DNA from: Mycolicibacterium pyrenivorans | GTDB taxonomy: Bacteria; Actinomycetota; Actinomycetes; Mycobacteriales; Mycobacteriaceae | Assembly: GCF_025821625.1 (NCBI RefSeq) | Contig: NZ_JACKSH010000185.1 | Location: forward strand, 1 to 64,000 | Direction: 5' to 3' | Length of the DNA: 64,000 bases | Part shown: piece after piece, positions 36,433 through 44,599 of the stretch | Layout: every line of letters starts with the position of its first letter | How positions within the stretch are numbered: the stretch's first letter is position 1 | Position numbers and translations under genes: made by a program | Notes under the pieces: model-generated | What the model was told of the DNA's origin: nothing | Database searches by the model: none | What the model saw: only the letters and a program-made list of their open reading frames with translations

Positions 36433-36770
36433 GCGTGTCAGGACAACGACTGCCCAGCGCATTCGCCGAACTCGAACCGTTCGCCGAGAAATGGTGCCTG
36501 CCAACCGAACCGGAACGGTGGGAGACCCGACTGACCACGCCGATGCCGGAGATCCACCAGTTCTACGACACGTTCTCGCCTCGTTTCGAGGAGGCGATCG
36601 ACTTCTGCGACAAGTTCCCGCTCGACGATCTGCCCGAGGATGTGCTGAACCTGCTGCACCTGATCTACTCGATGATCATGGTGTCGATGGCCGTCGAGGT
36701 CTTCGGCACGCAGAAGCCCGCCGACTCCGCCGACGCCGTGATCGACCGCGTCGGCGCACCGGTGCCGTGA
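36429..36770 (+). CDS. Small Rieske-associated protein, copy 2
   Basis: The 113-residue protein matches the one at 31131 in length and in the block FCDKFPLDDLPEDVLNLLHL. It is translationally coupled to Rieske copy 2 through an ATGA overlap. No known domain is recognised. The repeated gene order in two operons supports a real partnership with the oxygenase. Confidence 0.75.
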   Translation: MSVSGQRLPSAFAELEPFAEKWCLPTEPERWETRLTTPMPEIHQFYDTFSPRFEEAIDFCDKFPLDDLPEDVLNLLHLIYSMIMVSMAVEVFGTQKPADSADAVIDRVGAPVP

Positions 36771-36807
36771 TCCCACCTTCATACGCTCCATCGGGAAAGG
36801 ACGGGCG

Positions 36808-37653
36808 ATGAGCCTGCTGACGATCAACAAATTGACGGAGTCAGTCGGTGCCGAAGTGGTCGGGGTCGACCCCGACCGCCTCGTGAGTGACGACTCGCTC
36901 GCGGAGGCGGTGCTCGATGCGCTCGAGCGCAACGGGGTGCTGGTCTTTCCGAACCTGCACCTGGATCCTGAGGCCCAGGTCGCGTTCTGCCGGCGACTCG
37001 GCGATGTCGACCACTCCTCAGACGGGCACCACCCGGTCGCCGGCATCTACCCGATCACGCTGGACAAGTCGAAGAACGCGTCCGCCGCCTACCTGCGAGC
37101 GACGTTCGACTGGCATATCGACGGGTGCACCCCGACCGGTGACGAGTGCCCGCAGAAGGCCACCGTGCTGTCCGCGGTCCAGGTGGCCGAGCGGGGCGGG
37201 GAGACGGAGTTCGCCAATTCCTACGCCGCTTACGACGCGTTCAGCGACGAGGAGAAGGAGCGGTTCGGTGCGCTTCGTGTGGTGCATTCGCTGGAGGCAT
37301 CGCAGAGCCGGGTCAACCCGGACCCCTCGCCGGAGGAGCTGGCGCGGTGGCGGTCCCGCCCCACGCATGAACATCCGTTGGTCTGGACACACCGCAGCGG
37401 CCGCAGGTCCCTCGTGCTGGGGGCTTCGGCGCACTACGTCGTCGGCATGGATCGCGACGAGGGACGGGCGCTCCTGGCCGAATTGCTCGAACGTGCCACC
37501 CAGCCGCACCTGGTGTACAGCCATCGGTGGTCGGTCGGCGACACGGTGATCTGGGATAACAACGGCGTCCTTCACCGCGCGGCGCCGTACGACCCCGATT
37601 CGCCGCGAGAGATGGTGCGCACCACAGTGCTCGGCGACGAGCCGATCCAGTAG
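36808..37653 (+). CDS. TauD/TfdA-family Fe(II)/2-oxoglutarate dioxygenase
   Basis: The 281-residue protein has the iron-binding HxD in FDWHIDGC, the distal His in NNGVLHRAAPYD and a 2-oxoglutarate-binding Arg nearby (REMVRTT). The family hydroxylates or cleaves sulfonates, ethers or acids. AAAGGACGG precedes the ATG. It follows the second Rieske pair by 37 bases and precedes the CMD-like gene by 2, so it belongs to the same operon. Confidence 0.88.
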   Translation: MSLLTINKLTESVGAEVVGVDPDRLVSDDSLAEAVLDALERNGVLVFPNLHLDPEAQVAFCRRLGDVDHSSDGHHPVAGIYPITLDKSKNASAAYLRATFDWHIDGCTPTGDECPQKATVLSAVQVAERGGETEFANSYAAYDAFSDEEKERFGALRVVHSLEASQSRVNPDPSPEELARWRSRPTHEHPLVWTHRSGRRSLVLGASAHYVVGMDRDEGRALLAELLERATQPHLVYSHRWSVGDTVIWDNNGVLHRAAPYDPDSPREMVRTTVLGDEPIQ

Positions 37654-37655
37654 GG

Positions 37656-38195
37656 ATGGCATCCATCCCGCGTCTGGAGCCGCTGCCCGCCGAGGAGTGG
37701 GACGACGACGTCCGCAGCGCGTTGAGCCCGCTGTTGCCGACCGAGCGGGCCAACCCCCGCGACGCCGGCAACATCGTAAGCACGCTCGTTCGTAACAAGG
37801 GACTCACGCGCGCGTACCTCGAGTTCAACGCGCACCTTCTGCTGCACTCGACAGTGTCCGCCCGGGTGCGCGAGGTGGCGCTGCTGCGCGCGGTGCATCT
37901 GCGTGGGTCCGAGTACCTCTGGGATCACCACGTGCCCATCGCGCAGCGCGCCGGCCTGACGGTCGCCGAGATCCAGGCCGTCCGCACCGGTGAGGTGATC
38001 GACCAGGTCGACGCAGTCGTCGTGCGCGCCGTCGACGAACTGGAGGGCTCGAGCACACTGACCGATGCCACCTGGTCGCACCTGCGCGAGCAGTTCGACG
38101 AACAGCAGGTCCTGGATCTCGTTTTCACCGTCGGCTGTTACCAACTGCTGGCCGTCGCGGTGCGTGTCTTCGGCATCCAGCCCGAGGAGCATTGA
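37656..38195 (+). CDS. Carboxymuconolactone decarboxylase-like protein lacking the CxxC pair
   Basis: The 179-residue helical protein resembles AhpD/CMD proteins: LEFNAHLLLHSTVSARVREVALLRA and then SEYLWDHHVPIAQRAGLT. The usual ExxCxxC site reads SEYLWDHH, with no Cys, so an AhpD-type peroxidase role is unlikely and a decarboxylase or lyase role is possible. It starts 2 bases after the dioxygenase stop. Operator-bearing DNA separates it from the P450 gene. Confidence 0.78.
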   Translation: MASIPRLEPLPAEEWDDDVRSALSPLLPTERANPRDAGNIVSTLVRNKGLTRAYLEFNAHLLLHSTVSARVREVALLRAVHLRGSEYLWDHHVPIAQRAGLTVAEIQAVRTGEVIDQVDAVVVRAVDELEGSSTLTDATWSHLREQFDEQQVLDLVFTVGCYQLLAVAVRVFGIQPEEH

Positions 38196-38247
38196 GACCG
38201 GTCTTCGTTGACGGCGCGCAGCCGGTGTGAAAACCTGATACCCAGGA

Positions 38248-38268
38248 ATGAGAATCGCGTTCTCGTAT
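38248..38268. promoter_or_regulatory. GAGAA-N5-TTCTC operator, site a
   Basis: ATGAGAATCGCGTTCTCGTAT holds GAGAA (38250-38254) and TTCTC (38260-38264), five bases apart, 27 bases upstream of the P450 start. The same dyad recurs at 53921, 59962 and, less well, at 53802 and 60127. Confidence 0.65.
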
Positions 38269-38294
38269 CGAGAGATCGTCGGAACGGAGCAAGC

Positions 38295-39578
38295 ATGTCG
38301 GAAGACCTCACAACGGTCGACTTCTTCAGGGACAGTCGGCTGACGGACGACCCCTATACGTTCTACGAGGCGCTCCGCAACAAGTGTCCCGTCAGCCGCG
38401 AGGACCACTACGGTGTCACGATGGTCACCGGCTGGCAGGAGGCCGTGGACGTCTACAACGACGCGGACACGTTCTCGTCGTGCATCTCGGTCACCGGGCC
38501 GTTCCCTGGCTTTCCCGTGTCCCTGGAGGGTATGGAAGACGGGGACATCACCGACCTGATCATCGAGCACCGCGACGAGATCCCGTTCAGCGACCAGCTG
38601 CCCACGCTGGACCCGCCGACGCACACCAATCACCGCGCCTTGCTGATGCGGCTGATCACGCCCAAGCGCCTCAAGGAGAACGAGGACGCGATGTGGCAGC
38701 TGGCCGACGACATCCTCGACGACTTCCTCGCCCCGGGTGAGGGCGAGTTCATCAAGGGCTTCGCCGGTCCGTTCACGCTGCGCATCATCGCCGACCTCCT
38801 CGGCGTGCCCGAAGAGGATCGGCCCGAGTTGCTCGAACGCCTCGCGCGGGGAACTCATGGCAGCGGCCTGGGCAACGCGGACAAGGAGCTCACCAAGACG
38901 CCGCTGGAGTACCTGTACGACGTCTTCGCGACCTATGTCGAGGAGCGTCGCGCCGAGCCTCGCGCCGACGTGCTGACCGGACTGGCGACAGCGACGTTCC
39001 CGGACGGAACCATGCCTGAGGTCGGTGACGTGGTGCGCGTGGCCACCAATGTCTTCTCCGCAGGCCAGGAGACGACGGTTCGACTGCTCAGCACGGCGCT
39101 GAAGGTGCTGGGGGAGCGCCCCGACGTCCAGGCCAGGCTGCGGGAGGATCGCAGCTTGATGCCGAACTTCATCGAGGAGTGCCTGCGCATCGAGAGCCCG
39201 GTGAAGGGCGACTTCCGGCTGTCGCGGGTCCCGACGACCGTCGGCGATGAGGCGCTGGCCGCCGGCTGCACCGTGATGGTGATCAACGGCGCTGCCAACC
39301 GCGACCCGCGCCGCTTCGAGAATCCCGACACGTTCGATCCCGAGCGCAAGAACGCGCGCCAACACCTGGCATTCGGCCGTGGGATCCACAGCTGCCCCGG
39401 CGCACCGCTGGCGCGCGCGGAAACTCGGGTCGGGCTGGAGCGACTCCTCGACCGCACGACCGACATCCGGATTTCGGAGAGCAAGCACGGCCCGGCCGGC
39501 GACCGCCGCTATCAGTACATCCCGACCTATATCCTGCGCGGGCTCACCGAACTGCATCTGGAGTTCGACGTCAAATGA
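38295..39578 (+). CDS. Cytochrome P450
   Basis: The 427-residue P450 has the I-helix FSAGQETTVRLL, ExxR in EECLRIESP and the heme loop FGRGIHSCPGAPLARAE. ATG 38295 is chosen by the ribosome site CGGAG and by the operator upstream. It overlaps a ferredoxin gene (ATGA at 39575), its probable electron donor. It differs clearly from the P450 pair at 40882/42474, so another substrate is likely. Confidence 0.94.
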   Translation: MSEDLTTVDFFRDSRLTDDPYTFYEALRNKCPVSREDHYGVTMVTGWQEAVDVYNDADTFSSCISVTGPFPGFPVSLEGMEDGDITDLIIEHRDEIPFSDQLPTLDPPTHTNHRALLMRLITPKRLKENEDAMWQLADDILDDFLAPGEGEFIKGFAGPFTLRIIADLLGVPEEDRPELLERLARGTHGSGLGNADKELTKTPLEYLYDVFATYVEERRAEPRADVLTGLATATFPDGTMPEVGDVVRVATNVFSAGQETTVRLLSTALKVLGERPDVQARLREDRSLMPNFIEECLRIESPVKGDFRLSRVPTTVGDEALAAGCTVMVINGAANRDPRRFENPDTFDPERKNARQHLAFGRGIHSCPGAPLARAETRVGLERLLDRTTDIRISESKHGPAGDRRYQYIPTYILRGLTELHLEFDVK

Positions 39579-39766
39579 AGGTCGCGGTAGACGAAAACCG
39601 TTGCGCCGGCCACGGAATGTGCCTGACGCTGTGCCCCGAGGTCTTCGAGCTGACCGACGACGGATGGGCCGTCGCCGACCCTGCGGAGGTCCCCGCCGGT
39701 CTGGAGACTGCCGCCCGCGAGGCCATCGACAACTGCCCCGAACATGCGATCGCCGAGATCGACTGA
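39575..39766 (+). CDS. 3Fe-4S-type ferredoxin with CxxHxxC motif
   Basis: The 63-residue ferredoxin has CAGHGMCLTLCPEVF and, near the end, NCPEHA. His stands where the fourth Cys of an ordinary 4Fe-4S cluster would be (CxxHxxC), as in ferredoxins of mycobacterial P450s; there is one extra Cys (LTLCP). It is coupled to the P450 at 38295. Confidence 0.92.
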   Translation: MKVAVDENRCAGHGMCLTLCPEVFELTDDGWAVADPAEVPAGLETAAREAIDNCPEHAIAEID

Positions 39767-39782
39767 GAAGAAGGAGATTCGA

Positions 39783-40067
39783 GTGCCCAAGGGCTATGTG
39801 ATCATCACCGAGGACGTCAAGGACGCGGCAGGCATGGCCGAGTACGGCAAGCTGGCCAGCCAGACGATGGGCAACGCGAAGGTACTGGCGTTCGGCCCGG
39901 CGGCCGACACGCTCGAGGGGGAGTGGCACGGCACCCAGACCGTGCTCCTGGAGTTCGAATCGGTCGAGGCGGCGAAGGAGTGGTACTACTCCGACGAGTA
40001 CCAGGCGGCCGCGAAGCTGCGCCAGGCAGCGGCGGACTGCAATGGGGTCATCGTCTCCGGCTTCTGA
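39783..40067 (+). CDS. DUF1330 family protein
   Basis: The 94-residue protein (MPKGYVIITEDVKDAAGMAE...) has the DUF1330 pattern, with FGPAADTLEGEWHG and the C-terminal YYSDEYQAAAKLRQAAA. The fold is a dimeric ferredoxin-like barrel with no known reaction. The GTG at 39783 has AAGGAG upstream. It lies 16 bases after the ferredoxin gene, at the end of the P450 operon. Confidence 0.85.
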   Translation: MPKGYVIITEDVKDAAGMAEYGKLASQTMGNAKVLAFGPAADTLEGEWHGTQTVLLEFESVEAAKEWYYSDEYQAAAKLRQAAADCNGVIVSGF

Positions 40068-40098
40068 CGGGCATCCCCTTGGGTTCCGCGCAGGGAAT

Positions 40099-40878
40099 TC
40101 AGTGAGGGGTGAGCGGGGCAACGGGCGTCGTCGTGGTCGCGTGCACCAGCAGCTCGGCGAGTTCGCGTGGCCGCGACAGAAACGGCGAGTGTGAGGCGTC
40201 GATCGACAGCTGCTCAACACCGAGCCTGCGGGCGACGGTATCGGCGAGCCAGCGGGGCATCGACCGGTCCTGCTCGCACACGATGAAGCTGCGGGGCAGG
40301 TCGGCGTCCCAGAAGCGTGGCACCGACACCGGGGTCACCGTGGTCTCGCCGAACCGCTCGGGTCCCAGCCGTTCGAACGCCCAGCGTGCGGTCGCTTCGT
40401 CACAGTCGTGGTAGAAGTACTTCCAGGCGCCGTCGAAATCCGCGAAGGTCATGGCGCCGTCGGCGTCGAAGTGCAAGTGGCTCAACATCTCTCCGACGTC
40501 ACCGTCGAATTCCTCGCCGAGCTCGTCGTCCGGGTCGCGCATCGCCATCGCCTCGGGATACGTGCGGCCCTCGCGGGGTAGCGCCGCGGCGAGGTAGACG
40601 ATGTGTGTCACCAGGTCCGGCCGCGCATCGGCGGCCAGGGTCGCGTCGAAGCCCCCGCCCGAGTGCCCGACCAGCACGCTCCTGGTGTCGCCCGCATCCT
40701 GCATCGCCGCGACGATGGCGTCGCGCCGATTGGCCAGCGTCGACTCCTGATCGACCAGCGCGCCGTGCCCGGGGAGGTCGACGGCGACGCCGTCATGCCC
40801 CAGTGATTCGATCTCGGCGATCGTGCGTTCCCAGCACCAGGCGGCATGAAATCCGCCGTGCACGAACACGAATCGCAC
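40099..40878 (-). CDS. Alpha/beta hydrolase
   Basis: The 259-residue protein starts FVHGGFHAAWCWERTI, with nucleophile Ser in GHSGGGFD, Asp in VCEQDRSMP and His in DASHSPFLSRP, a complete triad. It resembles salicylate/methyl-ester esterases of the EstC type. It starts 3 bases after the P450 stop (GTG start), last in the minus-strand P450 operon. It could cleave an ester or lactone made by the P450s. Confidence 0.88.
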   Translation of the reverse strand: MRFVFVHGGFHAAWCWERTIAEIESLGHDGVAVDLPGHGALVDQESTLANRRDAIVAAMQDAGDTRSVLVGHSGGGFDATLAADARPDLVTHIVYLAAALPREGRTYPEAMAMRDPDDELGEEFDGDVGEMLSHLHFDADGAMTFADFDGAWKYFYHDCDEATARWAFERLGPERFGETTVTPVSVPRFWDADLPRSFIVCEQDRSMPRWLADTVARRLGVEQLSIDASHSPFLSRPRELAELLVHATTTTPVAPLTPH

Positions 40879-40881
40879 GGG

Positions 40882-42087
40882 TTAGCCCATCACCCGCACC
40901 GGGACGTGGGACCAGCCCGCGACGTTCTGCATCGCCACCCGCTGGCATTCGTCCCAGAGCACCTCGTAGCGCGGCATGGTGTCGAGCAGTCTGTCCAGCG
41001 CGATCGCGGTCTCCATCCGGGCCAGCGCCGCCCCGAGGCAACTGTGCACGCCGTAGCCGAATCCAAGGTTCTGCGCCTCGGTGCGGTCTCGGTCGATGTC
41101 GAACGCGTCGGGGTCGGTGAACGCCTCAGGATCTCGATGCGCCGAGCCGCCCAGCAGGAACACGGGCTTGCCCTCGGGGATGGTGACGCCGTGCAGTTGC
41201 ACCTCGCGCATGGATCGTCGGACGTTGTAATGCACGGGCGGCTCGTACCGAAGCAGCTCCTCGACCGCAGCCGGAATCTTGCTCCGGTCCTCGAGCAGCT
41301 TCTGCCACTGGTCCGGGAAGCGCGCGAACGTCACCGCCGCATTGCCAACCAGCTTGGTGACCGTTTCGGCACCCGCCCCACCCAGAAGCGTTGCGAAACC
41401 GGCGATCTCGAAGTCGTCGAGCGACTCCATCTCACCGTCCTCGCGCTCGATCTCGGCGGCGACGAGACGACTGAACATGTCGTCGCGGGGCTCGGCCCGC
41501 CGCTCCTGAATAAGGCTGTAATAGAGCCCCATGGATTCCGCGATCGCCTGCATGCCTTCCTCGGACATGTCGATCTGGCCGGGTTCGCGGTGCAGGGAGG
41601 TGTCCACCCATTCGCGCACCTTTTGCCGGTATTCCTCTGGCACCCCGAGCATCTGGGTGATGACCTCGACCGGGAAGAACGCCGAGAAGTCTTGCACGAC
41701 ATCGAATCGACCCGAGTCGACCTGCGCGAGGTAGCGGTCGATGGTTTCGGTGACCATCGACCGCATCGCCTCGATGGCCCGCGGAGTGAACACCTTGTTG
41801 ACCAGGCTGCGCATCTGCCGGTGCTCGGGCGGGTCCATCAGGATGATCATCTTTGCGGCCATCGGCTCTTCTGACCGTATCGTCGCGAGGTCCAGGCCGT
41901 AGGCCGACGAGTAGGTCGCGAAGTCCTTGTAGGCGGCGGCGACGTCCTCATGCCGCGACAGCGCGTAGAAGTCCTGCTCGGCGTTGTAGTACACCGGCGC
42001 CTCCTCACGCATGCGCCGGTAGATTTCCCAGGGCCCGTTGAAGAACTCCTCGGAGAACGGATCGAAGACCAGCTCGGTTGCCGTCAT
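40882..42087 (-). CDS. Cytochrome P450, copy 1 of a tandem pair
   Basis: The 401-residue P450 has the I-helix LLGGAGAETVTKL, ExxR in EELLRYEPP and the heme loop FGYGVHSCLGAALARME. It is closely similar to the protein at 42474. ATG 42087 is chosen because it overlaps the ferredoxin stop (ATGA); an upstream ATG at 42120 would lie inside the ferredoxin gene. Electrons likely come from that ferredoxin. Confidence 0.94.
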   Translation of the reverse strand: MTATELVFDPFSEEFFNGPWEIYRRMREEAPVYYNAEQDFYALSRHEDVAAAYKDFATYSSAYGLDLATIRSEEPMAAKMIILMDPPEHRQMRSLVNKVFTPRAIEAMRSMVTETIDRYLAQVDSGRFDVVQDFSAFFPVEVITQMLGVPEEYRQKVREWVDTSLHREPGQIDMSEEGMQAIAESMGLYYSLIQERRAEPRDDMFSRLVAAEIEREDGEMESLDDFEIAGFATLLGGAGAETVTKLVGNAAVTFARFPDQWQKLLEDRSKIPAAVEELLRYEPPVHYNVRRSMREVQLHGVTIPEGKPVFLLGGSAHRDPEAFTDPDAFDIDRDRTEAQNLGFGYGVHSCLGAALARMETAIALDRLLDTMPRYEVLWDECQRVAMQNVAGWSHVPVRVMG

Positions 42088-42284
42088 TCGTCTCTGAGGA
42101 ATATCGCTTGGCGCGGGCACTGACGGACGGCCTCCTTGACCTGCTGTTCGTTCTCCGGGGTCACCTCGTCCTGCAGTACGTGCAGGTAGTCGTCGTCGTC
42201 GAGATCGAAGACCTCAGGGATGATCCCCATGCAGACCCCATTGCTTTCGCAGAGCCCGAAGTCGACCTCGATCTTCTGGGTCAT
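42084..42284 (-). CDS. 3Fe-4S-type ferredoxin with CxxNxxC motif
   Basis: The 66-residue ferredoxin has LCESNGVCMGIIPEVF and RQCPRQA. Asn takes the place of the fourth cluster Cys (CxxNxxC), a type of substitution seen in mycobacterial P450 ferredoxins. It lies between two related P450 genes and may serve both. Its ATG (42282-42284) is in the first unit of a six-copy 32-bp tandem array, so translation is likely coupled to upstream mini-ORFs. Confidence 0.92.
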   Translation of the reverse strand: MTQKIEVDFGLCESNGVCMGIIPEVFDLDDDDYLHVLQDEVTPENEQQVKEAVRQCPRQAIFLRDE

Positions 42285-42470
42285 GCGCGATCCCCTTTCG
42301 CTTCTCGCTTGGTCATGCGCGATCCCGCTTCGCTTCTCGCTTGGTCATGCGCGATCCCGCTTCGCTTCTCGCTTGGTCATGCGCGATCCCGCTTCGCTTC
42401 TCGCTGGGTCATGCGCGATCCCGCTTCGCTTCTCGCTGGGTCATGCGCGATCCCGCTTCGCTTCTCGCTG
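42279..42470 (-). repeat. Six-copy 32-bp tandem array with overlapping mini-ORFs
   Basis: Six units of 32 bases, nearly identical, start at 42279, 42311, 42343, 42375, 42407 and 42439 and fill almost the whole gap between the P450 stop and the ferredoxin. On the minus strand a unit reads AAGCGAGAAGCGAAGC, then GGGATCGCGCATGACC. Five units open a mini-ORF (MTKREAKRDRA or MTQREAKRDRA) whose TGA overlaps the ATG of the next unit, ending on the ferredoxin ATG. This layout resembles MIRU elements. Confidence 0.95.
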
Positions 42471-42473
42471 GTG

Positions 42474-43676
42474 TCACTTCAGCACCTTCACAGGGACGTG
42501 GTGATAGCCGGCCACGTTCTGCATATTGGTCCGCTCCAGTCCGTCGAAGTCGACCTCGAAGCGCGGCATGAAGTCGAGCAGGTACTCGAGGGCGATCGCG
42601 CTTTCCATGCGGGCCAGCGCTGCGCCGAGGCAGCTGTGAATGCCATAGCCGAGGCCGAGGTTCTGCGCCTGGCTGCGGTCGCGGTCGATGTCGAACGTCT
42701 CGGCGTCGTCGAACGCCCGCGGATCCCGGTTGGCGGAAGCGCCCATCAGGAAGACCGGCTTGTGTGCCGGAATCGTGCCGCTGGGCACTTCGACTTCTTT
42801 GAGGCTGTAGCGGACGTTGTATTGCACGGGACCGACGTAACGCAGCAGCTCCTCGACCGCGGCAGGGATCCTGCTGCGGTCGTCGAGCAGCTTCTGCCAC
42901 TCGTCGGGATGCCGCGCGAACTCCACGACGGCGCTGCCCATCAGCTTGGTCACGGTTTCTGCCCCCGCGCCGCCCAGTAGTGCGGCGAAACCGGTGATCT
43001 CGATGTCGTCGAGCATGCGATTGGTGCCGTCGGGACCGGGGATCTCCGCTGCGATGAGCCGGCTGATCATGTCGTCCTGGGGGTTCCTGCGGCGCTCCTG
43101 GACCAGACCGTAGTAGTAGATGCCCGACGCGACGTTGGCCTCCATCGCCGTCTCGCTGAGCTCGTTCTGTCCCGGCTCGCACTCCAGGCCCTTGTCGATC
43201 CAGTGCCGGACCTGCTGGCGGAACTCCTCGGGTACCCCGGCCATCCGGGTGATCACCTCGACGGGGAAGGGGCCGGAGAAGTCCTGCACGACGTCGAAGT
43301 TGTCGGGATCGACCTTGCTGAGATAGTGCTCGACGAGCTCGACCACGGTGTCCCGCTGCGACTGGATGGCGCGGGGGGTGAACGCCTTGTTGAGCAGGCT
43401 GCGCATGTGGCGATGGTCCGGCGGGTCCATGAAGATGATCGATTTCTGGGGCGGCTCACCGGCGCGGATCTGAGCCAGATTGCACCCATAGGCGGACGAG
43501 AACGACTCATGGTCCTTGAACGCCGCCGCCACGTCGGCGTGCCGGGTCAGCGCGTAGAAGTCCTGTTCCTCGTCGTAGTAGATCGGGGCTTCATCCCGCA
43601 TCCGCTGATAGATCTCGTACGGATTGTCGAAGTACTCTTGGGCAACCGGGCTGAACACGAGTTTGGGCTTGGTCAC
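42474..43676 (-). CDS. Cytochrome P450, copy 2 of a tandem pair
   Basis: The 400-residue P450 is closely similar to the one at 40882. It has the I-helix LLGGAGAETVTKL, ExxR in EELLRYVGP and the heme loop LGYGIHSCLGAALARME, where the nearly invariant Phe of FGxGxHxCxG is Leu. The GTG at 43676 is chosen (GGAGG before it) over the ATG at 43700. It is the first gene of the P450/ferredoxin/P450/hydrolase operon. Confidence 0.93.
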   Translation of the reverse strand: MTKPKLVFSPVAQEYFDNPYEIYQRMRDEAPIYYDEEQDFYALTRHADVAAAFKDHESFSSAYGCNLAQIRAGEPPQKSIIFMDPPDHRHMRSLLNKAFTPRAIQSQRDTVVELVEHYLSKVDPDNFDVVQDFSGPFPVEVITRMAGVPEEFRQQVRHWIDKGLECEPGQNELSETAMEANVASGIYYYGLVQERRRNPQDDMISRLIAAEIPGPDGTNRMLDDIEITGFAALLGGAGAETVTKLMGSAVVEFARHPDEWQKLLDDRSRIPAAVEELLRYVGPVQYNVRYSLKEVEVPSGTIPAHKPVFLMGASANRDPRAFDDAETFDIDRDRSQAQNLGLGYGIHSCLGAALARMESAIALEYLLDFMPRFEVDFDGLERTNMQNVAGYHHVPVKVLK

Positions 43677-43800
43677 TGCGTCCTCCTCGGCGCTGCACAC
43701 AGGGCCGGATACATTACGGAAACCTGGGAAATTGTAACGCCTATAGTATGCGGCAGATCGTCTCGAAAGTCAGCCGAATCGCAGAGCGGGCATCGGCGCG

Positions 43801-44592
43801 TCATGCCGACACCGCGCCGTTCACCAGTGCCTCGAGCCGGCCGAGGTCGCCGCCGAGTTCGGCGACGGTGTTGCGCACGACCGCCACGTCCTTGCCGATG
43901 AACTCGCCGACGGCGGAGATGAACGCGTCGACCGACCCCGCCGAGGCGATCATGGACAGGACTCGGCTCTGCGCGCTTCCGTGCGTAAGCGCGTTGAGCA
44001 GCGGGCCCTCGTCGATTCCGAGCCGCGAGCCCAGCTGAACACCTTCGGCGACCAACCCGATCTGCGCGGCGAACATCGTGTTGTTGACGAGCTTGACCAG
44101 TTGTCCGGATCCCGTGCGTCCGGCATGCAGGATCGGGTCGCCGTAGGCGGCGAGCAGTGGCCGAACTCGCTCGACCGCGTCATCGGAACCCCCGACGAAC
44201 AGCGTCACCGAACCCGCGGCGATGTCGTGGGGGCCCCCGCTGACCGGCGCATCGACGACGTCGACGTGGTCGAACCGTGCGGCGATCGACTGAGCGGTCC
44301 TGGGGCTTCCGGTGGTGTGTAGGACAAGGACGGCCCCCGGCCGCATCCGTCCCACCAGATCGCCGTCGAGGCACACTTGTTTGACCTGATCGTCGGTGAA
44401 CACGCAGATCACCACAGCGTCGGCATCGACGCAGACTTCGTCGGTCGTCGCGACCGGCTGTGCACCGAGGTCTGTGACGGCCGCGCGCTTTTCGTCGGTG
44501 CGCCCGAGCACCCGTACCTCGTGGCCGGCATCCGCGAGGCGACGCACCATCGGCGCGCCCATCCGGCCTGCGCCGACGAACCCGATTCTCAT
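43801..44592 (-). CDS. 3-hydroxyisobutyrate dehydrogenase-like protein, copy 1
   Basis: The 263-residue beta-hydroxyacid dehydrogenase has the NAD(P) motif GFVGAGRMGAPM, the substrate motif VDAPVSGGPHD and the catalytic-Lys region LVKLVNNTM. It lies 7 bases after a second such gene, in the same direction. The P450 gene at 42474 follows across 124 bases. The pair could oxidise hydroxyacid or hydroxyacyl products. Confidence 0.9.
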   Translation of the reverse strand: MRIGFVGAGRMGAPMVRRLADAGHEVRVLGRTDEKRAAVTDLGAQPVATTDEVCVDADAVVICVFTDDQVKQVCLDGDLVGRMRPGAVLVLHTTGSPRTAQSIAARFDHVDVVDAPVSGGPHDIAAGSVTLFVGGSDDAVERVRPLLAAYGDPILHAGRTGSGQLVKLVNNTMFAAQIGLVAEGVQLGSRLGIDEGPLLNALTHGSAQSRVLSMIASAGSVDAFISAVGEFIGKDVAVVRNTVAELGGDLGRLEALVNGAVSA

Positions 44593-44599
44593 GAGGCCC

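Noticed and set aside
42279..42470. Six evenly spaced repeats as a CRISPR array
   Set aside because: The units are directly joined with no unique spacers, and no cas genes are near. They form a simple tandem array.
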